From Opitutia bacterium UBA4506 (GTDB lineage: Bacteria > Verrucomicrobiota > Verrucomicrobiia > Opitutales > Puniceicoccaceae), in assembly GCA_002388665.1 (NCBI GenBank), contig DGMY01000077.1, positions 144,676-208,675 of the forward strand: 64,000 nucleotides of DNA, given 5' to 3'. How positions within the stretch are numbered: the first letter of the stretch is position 1; every line of letters starts with the position of its first letter. Under the pieces are notes generated by a model. It made no database searches. It saw nothing but the letters and a program-made list of their open reading frames with translations, and had not been told where the DNA came from. The position numbers and the translations under genes are program-made. Of this stretch, positions 62,660-64,000 are shown piece after piece.

Positions 62660-63532
62660 ATGAAATCCCAAATCAAGCATCTCTATTTCAATAGAATCCG
62701 GCGCTGCCGATTGATCGCCTCTGTATCTACTGCAGTAGTACTGTTATTAGCCACTTCGGGGCTGGAAGCACAGTCTACTGAGCCGTCAGTACAGAGTCAA
62801 AAGGCGCAACAGGAAGCGCTGGCCAAGGCCGCTCAGAACCCAGTCGCTGCGATGATTAGCGTGCCGTTTCAAAACAACTTCAATTACGGGGTGGGTCCCA
62901 ATGACGCGACGCAATGGGTGCTCAACGTGCAGCCAGTGATCCCGATTACGCTAAACGAAGACTGGAACCTCATCACCCGAACCATCGTTCCGGTCATCAA
63001 TCAGCCGTCTCCAGCGCCCGGAGTGGGGAGCGCCTTTGGTCTGGGAGACATCAATCCCACTGCATTTTTCTCCCCAGCAGATTCCGGTGCGCTCATCTGG
63101 GGGGTTGGTCCTACACTGACGTTTCCTACCGCTACCGATTCCATGCTTGGATCCGGGAAATGGAGTGGGGGGCCGGCCGCAGTCGTCCTCACCATGCAGG
63201 GGAAATGGGTCTTCGGTGCTCTGGCGAATCAGCAGTGGTCGTTCGCCGGTTGGGGGGACGAGGACGTTAGCGCGTTTCTTCTTCAACCGTTCATCAATTA
63301 CAATTTGCCAAACGGTTGGTACCTCACCAGTGCACCCATCGTAACGGCGAACTGGAAAGCCAATAGCGATAACACATGGACGGTGCCCGTTGGAGCTGGA
63401 ATCGGGAAAATTGCTCGAATTGGAAAGTTGCCTGTGAATCTACAGCTCTCTGCCTACGGCAATGTCGTGAAGCCCGATTTCGGTCCCGATGGTCAGGTGC
63501 GGCTTCAGGTCCAGTTGCTCTTTCCGCGATAG
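62660..63532 (+). CDS. Outer-membrane beta-barrel-type protein
   Basis: The 290-residue protein has a long signal region (LIASVSTAVVLLLATSGLEA) and then an amphipathic beta-strand-rich body with many Trp and Pro residues (AAMISVPFQNNFNYGVGPND, QWVLNVQPVIPITLNEDWNL, ALIWGVGPTLTFPTA), ending in QVRLQVQLLF. It resembles the family of putative outer-membrane transporters that is often mis-annotated. The substrate is unknown. I start at ATG 62660; an in-frame TTG lies two codons upstream. It lies 249 bases after the FixL-like kinase, so it is a possible target of that system. Confidence 0.75.
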   Translation: MKSQIKHLYFNRIRRCRLIASVSTAVVLLLATSGLEAQSTEPSVQSQKAQQEALAKAAQNPVAAMISVPFQNNFNYGVGPNDATQWVLNVQPVIPITLNEDWNLITRTIVPVINQPSPAPGVGSAFGLGDINPTAFFSPADSGALIWGVGPTLTFPTATDSMLGSGKWSGGPAAVVLTMQGKWVFGALANQQWSFAGWGDEDVSAFLLQPFINYNLPNGWYLTSAPIVTANWKANSDNTWTVPVGAGIGKIARIGKLPVNLQLSAYGNVVKPDFGPDGQVRLQVQLLFPR

Positions 63533-63555
63533 GCGGTACCAATCGTACAAATATC

Positions 63556-63669
63556 ATGAACGTCTTCGGAACGACCTTGGTTCCGGTGCCCGAGCCGTCC
63601 GCTTTTGCTACAATTTTCGGTCTTGTGGGCTTCACACTGGCGTTGAGTCGACGAGGTCGTACCCGCTGA
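63556..63669 (+). pseudogene. Orphan PEP-CTERM tail (remnant of a surface protein gene)
   Basis: The 37-codon frame MNVFGTTLVPVPEPSAFATI continues as a hydrophobic helix and a basic end (LSRRGRTR), which is a complete PEP-CTERM sorting signal with Pro-Glu-Pro. There is no signal peptide or passenger domain. Upstream in the same frame the sequence overlaps the barrel gene end and has no coding character. The simplest reading is the 3' stump of a deleted PEP-CTERM gene; a real 37-residue peptide would have no way to be exported. Confidence 0.6.
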
Positions 63670-64000
63670 GGCGATTCGCGGTTTTCGGCTCGAGCCGGGG
63701 CCACCTGGTTGGTCGTAGGCCCGGCTCGCGGGCACGGCACGCGGGTTGGTTGAGCTCTCCTGGCGGTGTTCTCTATTCGTCGAACGGGAGCGGATTGGCC
63801 GGGTCCTGCCATAGCGTTGTCGGTCCCGGAACCGAAACGCGTGAAGAGTTGCCTGGCGGCTCCAGGCATCTGTAGACGTCGATGAGGAGAAGCCAAACCT
63901 GCGGGGCATATGCGGGTCGGGTTTTGGGTTCAGATTCAGTTGCTCTTTCTCTGTCAGGTGATCAGCTTCCGTAATTAGTCGCCCCTGAAAAACCGACAAG
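63670..64000. other. Apparently non-coding, decayed end of the window
   Basis: No reading frame here looks like a gene. A stretch at 63929-63949 matches the end of the barrel gene (63504-63524) at 19 of 21 bases, which hints at a decayed copy. No repeat borders or hairpins with T runs were seen. Confidence 0.4.

Noticed and set aside
63505..63999. Open frame of 164 codons on the minus strand at the window end
   Set aside because: Arg/Ser-rich, no motif, and it runs across the orphan PEP-CTERM tail.

Overview
The window looks like a chromosomal stretch from a Gram-negative bacterium of the Verrucomicrobiota, probably the Opitutae/Puniceicoccales branch. The reasons are a PEP-CTERM surface protein with a beta-strand-repeat passenger, a very large pseudopilin-like protein resembling Verru_Chthon cassette protein A, a MoxR/DUF58/Bat operon, a LacI-controlled glycoside locus and many two-component genes. 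The lineage call is an inference from gene content. I saw no rRNA, tRNA, CRISPR array, insertion sequence or phage gene.

1-11516 (+): the distal part of a complex I operon. It opens with the 3' end of nuoD and runs nuoE-F-G-H-I-J-K-L-M-N with short gaps or overlaps. NuoG is a short form without an intact molybdopterin-type domain. 11620-16148: mpl (peptidoglycan recycling ligase), a SHOCT-tailed membrane protein, a tiny cysteine-rich secreted protein (-), a GreA/GreB-like factor and an MFS transporter. A GNRA-loop bidirectional terminator lies between the SHOCT gene and the cysteine-rich gene.

16327-22667 (-): RNase R, a small membrane protein, and a heme group: hemA (short form), a CcsA/HemX-type assembly protein and hemH, led by a coiled-coil membrane protein. 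23056-24486 (+): the PEP-CTERM protein. 24669-31112 (-): MoxR ATPase, DUF58, a small membrane protein, BatA, BatB and a TPR protein; no BatD follows.

31520-42601: a carbohydrate locus. A large secreted clan GH-A glycosidase with a discoidin-like domain (-) is divergent from a stand-alone secreted discoidin-like protein, a GH65 sugar phosphorylase, a fusion of beta-phosphoglucomutase with a GH3 beta-glucosidase, and a LacI regulator (+). GH65 would release beta-glucose-1-phosphate, the mutase half would turn it into glucose-6-phosphate, and the GH3 half would cut beta-glucosides. No sugar transporter is encoded in the locus. A recurrent oriented element (about GTTWCGTAACTT) precedes the glycosidase, the LacI gene, the PEP-CTERM gene and the pseudopilin-like gene.

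42640-47023 (-): the pseudopilin-like protein and a small exported protein. 47652-62410: about 15 kb of two-component genes only: kinase plus single-domain regulator (-), kinase plus Rcp1-like regulator plus hybrid kinase (+), a 1282-residue hybrid kinase with a periplasmic substrate-binding-type sensor (-), and a FixJ-like regulator with a FixL-like membrane kinase (+). 62660-64000: an outer-membrane beta-barrel-type protein, then an orphan PEP-CTERM tail and apparently decayed DNA. Most gene starts lack a strong Shine-Dalgarno sequence, so several starts are chosen from protein features.
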